Source: Ceratopteris richardii (taxonomy: Eukaryota > Streptophyta > Polypodiopsida > Polypodiales > Pteridaceae). From it: a stretch of 64,000 nt of DNA. This document shows positions 38,111-50,130 of this stretch, piece by piece. The translations under genes were made by a program, and so were the position numbers. The notes beneath the pieces are model-generated. The model searched no databases and was not told the origin of the DNA. It saw nothing but the letters and a program-made list of their open reading frames with translations. The number at the start of each line of letters is the position of its first letter. The first letter of the stretch is position 1. The stretch lies in contig CM035422.1 of NCBI GenBank assembly GCA_020310875.1, positions 54,019,894 through 54,083,893 of the forward strand, in the 5' to 3' direction.

Positions 38111-38124
38111 ACCAAGGAAACCAC
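36397..38124 (-). pseudogene. Copia G reverse transcriptase and RNase H
   Basis: RT (38124-37297) contains WEKAMQEEYDALMENEWDLV, IGCKWVYKTKRFVDGSISRY, LVVKGYAQTYGLDYDETYSP, QLDVKNAFLNRYISDEVYM, ALYGLKQAPRAWNYRLVKFL and CIYVDDIILTGTD. A stop near 37296 separates it from a second frame (37260-36397). That frame has FFLGMEISYTQHGVDVTQ, YATLTRPDLSYAVGVLSQFM, YSDADWAGNSGDRRSTHGYL, VALSSTEAEYKGMVEAAKE, ICGDNMSSLYLATNPVFHAR and HIEIQYHFLREKVVD. Only one or two lesions separate the halves. Confidence 0.9.
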
Positions 38125-38666
38125 ACATGGATGCTGCTAAGAGGATACTCAAATATCTCAAAGGAACCATAAATGAAGGACTTTATTATCCTTATGTATC
38201 TGATTTAGGGTTGAAGCTATTTTCTGATGCAGATTGGGCTGGTTCCAAGGAAGATAGAAGGAGCACTTCAGGATATCTTACTTTTGCAGGTTCAAAGCTT
38301 ATTTCATGGTCATCCAAGAAGCAACCTACAGTTGCTCATTCTTCCACAGAGGCTGAGTACAGAGGTCTTGCCATAGCTACTCAGGAAGCTATATGGATGA
38401 AGACATGATTCACAGATCTTGGATTGTAGTTTGGAACTCCAACTAAATTTGGTTGCAATATGAGTTCTATTCATTTGGCTGCTAATCCTATTTTTCATGC
38501 AAGGATTAAACATATTGAAGTTCATTATCACTATGTACGAGAGAAGGTTCTAAGCAAAGAGATTCAAATATCATATGTGTCCACTCATCAACAATGTGCA
38601 TATATTCTAATCAAAGCATTGGATGGTACAAAGCTTTGCAAATTCAAGGCTATGATAGGTTTGTAG
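38111..38666 (+). pseudogene. Copia H RT tail and RNase H
   Basis: It reads KLFSDADWAGSKEDRRSTSG, LISWSSKKQPTVAHSSTEAE and YRGLAIATQEAIWMKT, then a stop at about 38406. After that the same frame continues with SSIHLAANPIFHARIKHIEV, HYHYVREKVLSKEIQIS and a final KALDGTKLCKFKAMIGL. The RNase H catalytic Asp and Glu residues are present in the first part. In-frame stops make it a pseudogene. Confidence 0.88.
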
Positions 38667-38716
38667 GTAATCTTGGAAGATTGAAGACCTCAAGCATACT
38701 TGGCTTGAGGGGAAGC

Positions 38717-39942
38717 TGTTGGAGCAAGTCTATGACAAGCCTAAGTATTGGCTTGAGTCCCACAAATTCAGAGAAGAAGCCTTAAAATGAAGACAATGTA
38801 AAGTTCACTTGTGAACCACCTCTTGTAACTTTTGAAGACTTTACTTAATGTAAAAGTGAAAGAATCTTAAATGGTTGAGTCCAATTGATCAAAAAGGGAA
38901 AGAGGAGCCACGAATTCGTGATTCGTGGTAGATAGGAATCAAATCAATCACTAATTGATTGGAGAGTGATTGGAGAAGTTAGCCTCCCAATCTCAACTAT
39001 AAATAGATGGCAGCTTTAGTCGTGGTTAGAGAGACCTCAGAAAAGACCTCGAAGAGCTGAGCTTTATGCCATATCAAGGTGTGATTCTAAGGCACAAATA
39101 TGTATCAGTAAGTCCATTGTATTGTACAATTAATATACTTTCATTTTCATGATCATTTGAGTTCATATTTCCATGTTCTTGTGAAGTGTACTACTCACTG
39201 CCATATCTCTCAGTTTTCTCAGTCAGATTGCAGAGATGGTTTCTCTGAGCTTGGTGCATCATTTTCAAAGATTTAACTTGGTAAAGTTAGCTGTATAGAT
39301 CTACTATATGCCCACCAATTTTTATTTCATTTGGGTGTTTCAATCGTCAGTTATGTTCAGTTGAAGTCAACCCTGCCTATCCATTTTCACTTCTCTATAA
39401 GGTACCCGACTTTTTTACTCCTCTTGTCAGAGCTCTTTCTCAGTGTGTACTTATCCAAATTCAATGATTTAAAGCTTGTTGGATTTAGCATACTACTTAG
39501 TATAAGCGTACAAACTTTCATAATCATTGGATTCTTAAATCTTGAGTTATGTTCATTTTTTTGCTCACTGGTCTCATTACTGTAGTAGCCCATGAAAATC
39601 GGGATGATGTCATCACTTGTTAAACATCATTCTCAGTGTGTAGTTCATTATTTTTTATGAGATTACTATTGAAAGTTAGCTCTTTAAGCTAACTAGACTT
39701 CCCCAAAAGGAATTAAGCTAATTGCTGCTGTGCTCAGAGAATTATGCAAAACACTGGACAAGTGTATGAACCAAAATAGCAAGTTCTTCACCTCTGAGCT
39801 AACTCCAACTTATCTGTTTTGATCTATCTTTTTGAGAGTGATCTTCCAAGGTACATAGGGTGTTTAATACATCCGGAAAGCTATAAGGGCCCACCACATA
39901 CTCTTGGAGTTCATTTGGCTGGTGTAGATCAAGGATTTTGCA
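38717..39942 (+). repeat. Copia H 3' LTR
   Basis: This is the same sequence family as the solo LTR at 21316-22546, with few substitutions and small indels. Confidence 0.9.
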
Positions 39943-42078
39943 ACACCTCTTCATCTTCAATCACATACCTATCCATCTCTTCACACCTAACAGTTTACAA
40001 AGGGCGACTATCACAATATTCACTCCAGAGCCTCCATCGATTAACCCCTGGTTGATTTTATGGTTTTTTTACCATACCGTAATTAAAGGAATAACATGAT
40101 CTACCGTAGAATCAATTTCTGGACTAACAGTAGCCGTAGTAGGTGTACAGGAAGATTCGGGACAAACTTGTTGCTGAAATTGTTGTCGTACACCCGGAAC
40201 CAAAGCTATCAGTTGCCCCAATGGTATTGTAATGGAAGATTACGAGAGTACATTCCACACAGAGTCAAAATTCAATGTATTCCTTACTGCATTCGGTGGA
40301 CTCTCCGGTGGTGCTGTCACCAGACTCGGTGCTTCCGATGGTGAATTCGATATTGTCTGCTGAACCATCGGTACTGGGTCAGGGAAAACTGTTGGCTCTC
40401 GTGTGGCCCACGTGCTAGTTTTGGTGAAAAGTCTATGTTGTTCTCGAATGCCCGACTCAAAAATCTCCATAGCTGGTTGTAATTTCTTACCGGAACGGGT
40501 TTGAATCACTATCGCTTGAGTATCTACTACCAAAATATATACCATGTTGGCCATTGGATTATGTCGCTCCTTTCTTGGTTTATCATACTTGGCCGCCTCT
40601 TTACAATATCTTCAAATATGCCCAATCTCACCGTAGAAATGGCATCTAGGTGGTGGGAGAGATGTGCCTTCACCTGATTGACCAGAATTCCACCGAGTCT
40701 GACCGAAATTGTTTGCTCGTGTTCCCCGATAGGTTCTATAGCTTTGGTAGGAAGTATTCCTCAATAGCGGTGGTACATAGTGAGTGGCCGGTTGTCCTTG
40801 CTCTTGTATTATAGCATTTACGGTTGGCCTGGTGTGTACTTTGGCATTATAAGGACATGTTTCAGTGGAGTGACTCGTCGTATTACAGATAGCATAGTAC
40901 ATTTGATTCAATGCACACACAGAAGCAATGTGTCTCGGGTTCTTACATTTTGTGCAATACACTTGTTTTAATGAATCTTCACTCGTACCCTTGGTTGTCT
41001 TCAACAAGTCCAAATCTTCAGCAAATCCACCCACCTTATGTTCCAACCGTAATGCCATAGCTATAACCGCATCTAGAGTCATTCCGCCCACACATCGTGT
41101 AATCATTAATTGTTTAAGTTGAGGGTTTAACCCATTAATAAACCAGTGGGTGATCACATCATTCGGTAGGTTGGCATGCGCTGGTGGTAATTTTCGTAGA
41201 TGAGTACGAAATAAAGTGGCATACTCCTAGACATTCTGGTGCGGTTTTTGTCTATTGTTTTGCAGATAATCGAAGATCTCAGCTACGTTTTTCTTCAATC
41301 GGAATCATTGTAAGAAGGCATCCTTAACATCATCGTATTGGCCGAAATGGTTAATGTCATATTTGATTATCCACCAAGCGGCCTCATTAACCAATGTAGA
41401 TTGGAACACTATAGCTTTATATGCCGGATCTGCTAGGTAGCTCAGTATTGCATAATTAATTTCAAAAGTTCTTTGCATCCGGGTCATCACCAGGGAACCC
41501 GCCAAATTTTGTATATGTAACTCTAGCGGGTACCGATCATGGTGGTATGCCTTGCTGCTGCTGCTACTGCTGTTATTGTTGTTGTTGATGTTGTTGTTGC
41601 TGTAGTTGTTGTTGCTGTTGTTGATGTTGCTGTTGCTGTTGATGTTGTTGCCGCTGCAAACCACTCATGGTGTTTGAATCAATAGGAAATGTTACTGCCG
41701 AATGATTTGACCCCGTTACACCTGATTGCTGCTATGTTGTCCAGTCATCTAACACGCCCCCTGGTAATTGAATATTGTTAGGTCGTTCTCACACACCTAC
41801 ACCCATCTCCAACCTTACTTTCCCATTAATCCTTGCACAAGGAAATGCTGAGGTGGTACCCCACTAGCCCAAATTTCACGCTTTCCTTCCAACGTTTGTC
41901 CGCCACCATGAGTACTCGGAGGTGTGCCCAATGTGCTAGGAATTTGCCAGGGATGCTGATCCCGTTTGTACTTCGGGTACGATTCTCCGGAACGTGTTAC
42001 AAGCATATATCATCGGATTCTTCTCAACTCTTAGTCTATGCACTAACTGACTACTCCATGCCCCATGGCCGGCACCAG
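39943..42078 (-). pseudogene. Gypsy-like element K, gag and protease
   Basis: Coding runs right to left in several frames. A proline/glycine-rich N-terminus (42006-41815) is followed by a Gln-rich stretch encoded by CAG/CAA repeats (41560-41660), then gag core NYAILSYLADPAYKAIVFQS and NEAAWWIIKYDINHFGQYDD. HWFINGLNPQLKQLMITR and MTLDAVIAMALRLEHKV come next, and knuckles YCTKCKNPRHIASVC, ICNTTSHSTETCPY and CHFYGEIGHI (the last two with lost ligands). Near 40030 a protease active site reads GLIDGGSGVNIV. Homology is cut at 39942 by the LTR of Copia H. RT, RNase H and integrase are missing. Confidence 0.78.
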
Positions 42079-42600
42079 TGTTAAATTATATGGTGTTCAA
42101 GTACAGTTATTTTTACTCACGGGTTCTTGGGATGGTCAGGGGTCTGATAAATCAGAGGCCCTATATATATTTTCCCAAATCATTGATTAACTTCCGACAA
42201 TCAATTTCATGAATTAAGTACAACAATTATAGAAATTACTCCAGTGCACTTCCGCAAGGAGTATTCTACTGATTATCGCAACCTTATACGCAGTACATTC
42301 ACTTTTCTTACACTACCGCCACACTTTACTTCAATATAATCACAGTAACATAATACCTATTCACTTCATTTCAACTACAGATTCATACAGACAAATCTGC
42401 AAGTAATATAACTCCAAATCAGAGGCAACTTCAGATCATCACCTGGACTGAACAGGCCGGTGACTCCCCTGTCGTCGATTCAGTGCATAATCTTTGTATT
42501 AGAAGGAAACAATACATGGTTTCTCCACACCCTTTCGGTGCGCGACTGTTCTAATTACAAGGATTCGGTTAAATAATACAAAATAATATTCCGACAGCTT
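42079..42600 (-). repeat. Probable 5' LTR of element K
   Basis: On the minus strand the segment ends ATATAATTTAACA and is followed directly by CTGGTGCCGGCCATGGGG, a candidate primer site, and then the K gag leader. The outer boundary near 42600 is uncertain because Gypsy I copy 1 begins there. Confidence 0.5.
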
Positions 42601-45060
42601 ACAACTTCTTCACACAATATGAAGCCTTTGGACTCACCTTGAAAGGGACTACATTAGTGTGGTGCCAACCACTATGCATACAAAATCTACTTAATATAGA
42701 TCAGATCTTGAAGGCATGTTGAATTTGCTAAAACATGAGTTAGGCATGACACCTCAAAAATGATAACAAGCTTCAAGTAAGAAGCCACTTAGGAATTGAG
42801 GTTAATTTCTCATCCCTACAAGCAATACATAGCACAATGCACAACAAAGGACCCTCCATTAGAGGCAAAATTGATTGCTTATTTCCTTGATGGATTGAAG
42901 AGTGCTCAATTGAGAGTTGCAACCTATTTGATGAACCCTACCACTTTGGAGGATTGCATACAAAAGTGTCTTCATGTTGAGGATGATTTGGGAAACTCTA
43001 TTCAATTCTTCTCACTAGTCACTGAGTCCACTGCAAGTGTAAAGTCAAGTTCCTCAACAATTGATGAAATGGTAGAGGTTGTCACCAAGAAATCAAACCT
43101 ATAAGTCACTAGGCCTCCAGCAAGGAAGTGCTTGTGATATGGAGGAGATCACCTACCAAATGTGTGTAATAGAAGACCATCTCTTCTGGCACAATGACAA
43201 CTACAATATTGTGAATTGAGCAGAAGTGGACAACTCACTCAACTTCCAAGTGTTTCTACAATAAATAGATAGTCAGACAGTATCTGACACAACCATGCCA
43301 ATATAAAAATAAAAAAGATATGGGAAATTATCAAGTCCCAAGGCCCACTATACAACAACAATACTCATACCTGGTTAGACCAAAAATTCCATATTTTTCT
43401 AGACCAATGTTGGAGTATCCCACATATTCAACTACAATTGTGTTGATTCAGTAGCCACATGCTCCTCAGAAAGTCTTCTTGCTCAAGTTCCTCAATTACC
43501 ACCCATACCAATTAAGAAATCCTTTTATAATGATTGTGGAGAAACTCACATGTATAAGGATTATCCTCACAACCTAGCTAGGAACAAGGCTACACCTGTT
43601 AACATGGTCAGGACAATTACCTCTAACTCTAGTTGTGAAGAGGAGAAGGTGACAATAGCTCATGTAAAAGTGATGATACACACACAAATCGAGACAAAAG
43701 GAAATGATAAGGGCAACCATCAAGTTCAGAGAGTGAAGAGGAGCTTCCAAAGGATTCTCCACCTATGAAAAGTTTATGCAAGGCTCAATAAGGCAAACAT
43801 GTCAATAAATGGAAGAAAAGGGTTGCTAAACTTGAGGGATCTATCAATTCCAATCAAGATGATCTCAAAAGTAAAGATGATTAGCTCGATAGGGAGCAGG
43901 AAAGAACTCACAATTGAATAACACAACAATATAGTGCTCCAATACTATCACATGCATATGCATGTCAAAATCCACGGTCATAATCAGGATTAGTCCTAGC
44001 TCACCCTCAAACTGGCGAGTTAGAAGGGTTATTGAGAGCATATCATGATAGATTAAGAGCAAGACCTTCAATTGAGTTTCATGACAAATGCTACTCAAGA
44101 GAGGATTTAGCAAAGGAATCGCTAACCTTGTGAAAAAAATGATAGTCGTTGCTCAACAAATGCTAGAAAAAGTTCTTGACACTTTTTTACAACATGCATA
44201 TTTTTAAAGCCCATGAAAAGGAAGATCAGAATTGAGAAAAGAAAAAAAAAAACCTTGGGAAAGGCAAGCACAAATCTAGCAAAAAGAAGAAAAATTTCAA
44301 AAGTTTGTGAATGAATATCAAGCTGAAAGATCAATAAAGACCAAAGGAGCTATCCCCTAAAAACCAAATGTCTAAAGTAGAACTAGAGCCCATCCAATCC
44401 AATATTCCACTTTCTCGAGAGGATATTGTTGTTCCACACATGGGGGTTCTTGAAAAGGTGAACTTTTGGATAAAGTATTAGAATCAAAATGGAACAAGGA
44501 GATTCTTACACAACACAAACCTCCATTTTTAGAGTTCCAAACTTGTGATGATATAGTGCATAATGACTTACCCACATTATGGGCTCACGTAATTATGCAC
44601 TTTGAATCTCTTCCATCATACATCGGAGAAGATGAAGTAGCCTCAGAGTGTAAGAAATCAAAATCATTGAAGCTAAATGTGAAGTCCAAAGGACAAAACA
44701 AAGACACAAATTCACACATACATGAAATCCCTATTGATAAGATTGGTGATTACAGTCAAGACGATGAAAGCAATAAACTGTTACTTATCAAATATAATGG
44801 TGTGACTACCAAATCTGTTGTACACTTAGGTGTGTGAGTAGCCATTGCTACCTAGGGGTTATGGGAGAAGTGGGATAAGCCTGCCTTATGGCCCACTAGA
44901 ATGTGCCTACAACTAGCTGAAGGGCATAGAGAGAGACCCTTATGTCTCTTAGAACATATTATCTTGACCACATGCAATGTTGAGTTTGAGCCCACAATTT
45001 CTATATGTGAATTTGGCAAAGCAACCAACTATGAATTGCTCTTAGGACGGTCATTCCTAA
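42600..45060 (+). pseudogene. Gypsy I copy 1 gag and protease remnants
   Basis: It starts with QYEAFGLTLKGTTLVW, the counterpart of QYESFGLTLTGTALTW in copy 2, and LIAYFLDGLKSAQLRVATYL. A degenerate protease region (44466-45060) shows IPIDKIGDYSQDDESNKLLL and GVTTKSVVHLGV, where copy 2 has the active-site DTGAG: the catalytic Asp is gone. NYELLLGRSFLR follows. The 43150-44450 stretch corresponds to the gag-protease linker and is mostly unreadable. Confidence 0.75.
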
Positions 45061-45979
45061 GGTAGATGAAAGTGGTTCAATACTAGGGAGGAAAGGCAAT
45101 TTATATTCAACATAACGGCACAAGTACCAAAATCAACATATATGCTAATGCCTATAGAGATGTGCCACCTCTCCAATGGCATGCAATAAATGATGATGAG
45201 CACAAGAGCTCTATAAAAAGCAAAAGTTTGAGTCAAGCATCTTGGATACACAAAGACACAGGTCTTTGGTTGTGTTAAGCAAGAAACGATGAACCACATC
45301 AATCACTACAATAATCGATTGTAGATCCTTAATATACTCCTTCCTCTAATCTAAGAGAGGAGACTTTGATCCTTTCGGTTGGCCACATATTTTGGGAGCC
45401 GTCGAGGTAGCTGTAAATGAGACTTTGATACATCATTGCGATGAAGATGATTATGGGTTAGATTTATTTTTAGTGGACCACATCGAAGAATATCCAACAT
45501 GTGAGATGCAAATACCTTGTGAAGTAATACCATATTCATAGAATGGCACATGATCAACCATTAGTGACTATCTAGGTCTCTATATGGATGGGCCTTATGA
45601 TAATGAAGCAGAATACTTGCATGATATGGGAATGATGAGTGATCCTTCTAACATGGATGAGCCTACATGAACCATCATCAAATACATGAAAATGATATTT
45701 TCATTGAGTGATCTAGCCTAGTAGTAATTCAATATTAATGTCAGTAGGTTTTGAAGTTCTCAATCACTTGAAGAAATATCAAGTAGAGGAACCCAATATT
45801 GTTGTTGTTGTGATGCCTAAGCATGAAAAGACCATGGGAGATATTCATGAAAATAGAGAGGATACTAAGAAAGTGGTTAGAACACTGGAGCATAACAACA
45901 AGAGATGCTCATATATTTCAAATGATCTATCAAGCTTCAAGGAAGAGGATATCATGTATCTCTTATGAGAGTATCAAGA

Positions 45980-48390
45980 TGTCTTTACTTAGACCTATAA
46001 GGACCTCAAAGGAGTTGATACAGACATTCGTACCCATTGAATACCATTGGTGCCCAATGCTCAACTATCTAAATAGAGGTCGTATACATACAATGAACGT
46101 ACTCTACAAAGTTTAGGGAAGAAATCGATAACTGCTAGCCATTGATTTCATTTATGAAATTGAGCATACATAATGCATCTCCTCCATAGTTGTTGTCCCC
46201 AAGAAAAATGGCAAACTTAGAGTTTGCATCAATTGCATCAACATTAAAAAGTCAACAAAACCATTATTTGAAACAACTATCCTCTACCCATTGTAGACCA
46301 TTTATTAGAAAAGCTAGCTGGACATGAAGTATATAGTTTTCTCAATGGAATCTTGGGATACAATTAAGAACCCATTGCTGAAGAGGATCAACATAAAACA
46401 ACCTTTGCCATGGAGTGGGGTATTTTTTCTTTTAGAGTAATGGCATTTGGATTAACCAATGCCCTTTCCACATTCCAAAGGCTAATGTGCCATATTTCAA
46501 AGGAATTTCTTTGAAAATTCCTTGAAGTTTATCTTGATGATTTCTGTGTATGTTTTGATGATAGAAACGAACATGTTGAAGAATTTTCGACAAATGCCAC
46601 TTGTATAAAGTGTGCTTAAACCATGAAAAGTATGTCTTCATGGTCCACCAAGGTAAAATCCTTGGTCACATAGTCTCCAAGAATGGCATATCTATTGATG
46701 AGGACAAACTAAGAGAAATCTTTGAATTGTCATGATAAGCAAGGCAAAAAAATTCCAAGCTATGGGACATGGTGGATATTATAGAAGGTTCATACATATG
46801 TATGCAACCATTGCTCAATTGATGATAGCTACTAATGAGCATTTAATGCTAATAGGTGAGGCTCATGTGGATGCTTTTGGTAGGCATCTTCAAAAGTCAA
46901 GAACTTTGAAGAAATATCCAAAGAAATGGCATTTTTTGGCCACACATGGAAAGAAAAATACATGATTCTCACAAGTAAGCATGCTACCTTATACTATGTT
47001 TTTGCATGCCCATCATGGAGCAAGAACATCATAGGATGTTTGAAATTTGGCATTTATCCTTCTGAGATGATCATCCCAAAACAAAGATCCTTACATGAAG
47101 AAGCCATGATTATGCTCTTATTGGCAACATGTTTTCCAAGTGAGGGAAGGATACATTCCTACACCTATGTGTACATGATGATGATTACCCTCCACTTATG
47201 CAGAGTGGACATTACAAATGGTTTTATTTGTCAGTGTGTGGTGGCCCACCTTATGCATGGATGCTCAAACAATCATGAGTAGATGTGATACTTGTGAAAG
47301 AGCTAAACATTCTTTTAATCGAGATCAAACACCCTTACGACCAATGATGGCAAGATGCACATTTGCAAAATGGAGGGTAGACTTTACCAATCGAATTAGC
47401 CTACCTATAGAAGGATCTCATGCTGAGTACAAAATAGTAGCAATGTGCTATCTCACAAAGTGGGTAGAGGCACATGCTACAACAAAAGCTGATGCTCAAA
47501 CCATCGCAGAATTTTAATTTGAGAAAAGTTTTACAAGATTTGGCTTATCCATTGAGATAATCAATGATCGTGGTACTCATTATGTCAATGAAGTCATAGA
47601 GGCTTTATTTAATTGTTCACAAAAAGTCAGTTCCATATCATACACATGCAAATATTCAAGCTGAGAGTTCCAACATAGTGATTTGTACATATTGACAAAA
47701 TTAGTGAATTTGAATGATCAAATCGGGATAAGAAACTACCCCATGCACTTGGGTCTATAGAGTTTCTTACAAGACTATGATAGGAGCTAGCCTTTTAATT
47801 TGGTATACCGACATGAAATTCTCCCTATTGAATTCTTTACACGGATTCTCAAGTTGGCTAGAGATTAGGGTGGAATGGTCATGATGTATCTACCTTGGTA
47901 GATAAACTTGATGCTCTTCAAGTGATGCACCTTCGGGCTGTAGCAGGCATCTATGTGCATAAGAAATGAAAAAGATCCTATTTTGATGCCCATATCAAGG
48001 ATAAGAAGCTTCACAAAGGTGATCTAATACTTGTTTACACCCTAAAGAAACACATTATGAAGTTGTAGAAAAGAGTCTTATGTGATACATTGATCTTACC
48101 TAGTGGTGCCATCCAATCAGCCACACTTTGAAGGGTATAATTTTCCAAACTAGACCAATGAATTCAGAATCAAGCTCTACCAAGAACCCTTTATCGTAGA
48201 CATCTTACAAAACGTACAAGTGGCTATGAATAGATGGCAAGAAGAACAATGGATTAGAGTTGAATCTCAACAAAAATCCTTAGAGAATAAATGTAGGGAA
48301 CAATTGGTTTTAAATCACATAGACCAAAACATAGACTCTATTATGCATAGGGAAATACCCGCGGAGTCATTCATGCAACCATAAGCCTTT
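45980..48390 (+). pseudogene. Gypsy I copy 1 RT, RNase H and integrase remnants
   Basis: RT pieces: VVVPKKNGKLRVCIN (about 46190), FLNGILGYN-like and MAFGLTNALSTFQ-like stretches in shifting frames, then MGHGGYYRRFIHMYATIA (about 46755). RNase H is mostly deleted between about 46850 and 46990. Integrase: WPTLCMDAQTIMSRCDTCER (zinc module), FAKWRVDFTNRISLPIEGSH, KIVAMCYLTKWVEAHATTKA and RFGLSIEIINDRGTHYVNEV. Downstream to 48390 the integrase C-terminal region is recognisable only as scattered residues, ending MNRWQEEQWIRVESQQ. Confidence 0.8.
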
Positions 48391-48849
48391 GCCATGGCTA
48401 TGTGTCAAGCACATTCAAGTGCAAAGCCAACCAAAGATAGAAGACCTCAAATAGCTGCTCAATTAGGACACTTCCTAAACATATAGTCAAATTTCTAATG
48501 CTAAAAGTTTTGCAACTATTTGAGTTTGAGGTCAATGGAAGCACACAAACAACACAAGGAAGAAGAAGAAGAAACTTGGAGCACAAGAAATTACAGAATG
48601 TATTATCAACTGAATGTATAAAGATAAGTAACTTGTTAGGGTTATAGGCATATATACAAGCCAAGGAAAAAAAACCTCCTAAAGAGGGAAAAAGTGCTTG
48701 TAGTCTTAAGTGTGTTCACACATATCACTACCAAAATATATCAACAAATACCCCTTAGAAGTGATGCTGTGAATGAAGAGTTGGCATTCATGTATAAGGA
48801 AGTGACAAACTATGTGGAAAGAAATCAATTCACAAAAGGAACTAAGTCA

Positions 48850-50110
48850 AAGGGTTTTTGAAAATCTTCAAGCTTCTCCTTAGGTAGAGCCTTTGTGAAA
48901 AGGCATGCAACATTATTCTATGTAGGCACATAAGACAAACTGATCTCTCTAGTAAAGAACCTCTCCCTGAGATAATGATAGTGCACCTCAATGTGCTTTT
49001 TGCGAGCATGGGACATAGGGTTCCTCACAAATGCCAATGCGCTATGACTATCAGTGAAGATGGTGGTGGTAGAAGACTAACCAATACCCAAATCATCCAA
49101 AAGGCATCTGACACATATAGTCAATAGTCATTGTGAAAGCTACCCTATACTTAGCCCCACAACTAGAGGTGGCTACATTATGTTGCTTCTTTCTCAACCA
49201 AGATATACATGAGCTACCAAGCATGAAGCAAAAACCATTGGTGGACACACATGTCATAGCAACCAACCCATTCTGAGTTAGAAAAAACATGTAAATATGG
49301 TGGTAATGATCCCCACTTGGGATAAAACAATCCAAGCAGTTGAGTACCACTCAAGTAGTGAAAGATGCGCTTAATTTCCTGCCAATGCTTGACACCTGGG
49401 CAATGAATAAAATTGATTATCTGAGAGATAGAAAATTGGATATTAGGTCGAGTTATGCATAAGTAAATCAAGCATCCAACAACCTGCTGATAGAGAACAA
49501 CATCAAATGCATCTCCAACATCATGAAGACCCAATTGTAAACTTGATTCCATGGGATTGGCAATAGGTTTGCAATCCTCAAGGCCAAAACACCAAATATA
49601 ATGTGTCAATATATTTTGTTTGACACAAATTTATTCCCCCATCAACTTGTATAAATGAATGCCCAAACAATGATGCAAAATCCCCCAAATCTAACATCTC
49701 AAAAGAGCCATGCAAATCAACCTTAAATTCAACAATATGCTTCTCATTAGGACTAGTGATCAACATGTCATCAACATATACAACAATGATTAGAAGTACA
49801 TCATCTACACGCTTAACATATAAGGTGCTCTCAGTTGGATTGATCTCAAAACCATGTGCTACCAAGTGGGCATGTATCTTTTCATGCCAAGCATGCGATG
49901 CTTGCTTCAAACCATACAATTCCTTTTTCAATCTACACACTTTGTTTTCATGCCCTTTTTGCACAAAAGCATAGGATCGAAGTATATACACTTCTTCATG
50001 TAAGTCACCATTCAGATCTGTAATTTTAATGCCCAAATAATGTACATTCCAACCATGATGAGTTGCAATGCACAAATGCTACAAATAGTGATCATTTGGC
50101 ATGTGGAGCA
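48850..50110 (-). pseudogene. Copia A5 reverse transcriptase and RNase H
   Basis: RT: HYLGIKITDLNGDLHEEVYI, LYGLKQASHAWHEKIHAHLV and VVYVDDMLITSPNEKHIVEF (catalytic Asp pair intact), GLEDCKPIANPMESSLQLGL and RIFHYLSGTQLLGLFYPKWG. RNase H (49350-48900) starts SWLRKKQHNVATSSCGAKYR, with the catalytic Glu replaced by Lys or Gly, then decays into stops. It is clearly more diverged than A2-A4. Confidence 0.85.
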
Positions 50111-50130
50111 AAGTTCTCATCAAAATCCAT

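Larger units (their letters stand above)
38111..39942 (+). mobile_element. Copia H 3' end: RNase H and 3' LTR
   Basis: Plus-strand RNase H starts at KPHMDAAKRILKYLKGTINE and ends near 38666, followed by a purine-rich tract (GGCTTGAGGGGAAGC). The 1226-bp LTR (38717-39942) begins TGTTGGAGCAAGTCTATG and ends AAGGATTTTGCA. A TATA-like box lies at about 38998-39006. The element meets Copia G head on at about 38110 and ends in the protease of element K. Confidence 0.88.
42600..48390 (+). mobile_element. Gypsy LTR retrotransposon family I, plus-strand copy, heavily decayed
   Basis: Gag, protease, RT, RNase H and integrase remnants follow in Gypsy order and match, domain by domain, the minus-strand copy at 56146-63569. 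No LTR was recognised at either end. Nearly every 100-200 bp carries a stop or frameshift, so it is older than the minus-strand copy. Confidence 0.85.

Noticed and set aside
41305..41664. Asn/Ser-rich N-terminus of an element K frame as a possible prion-like domain
   Set aside because: The run is a CAG/CAA-type repeat read in a shifted frame; the gag frame reads Gln.
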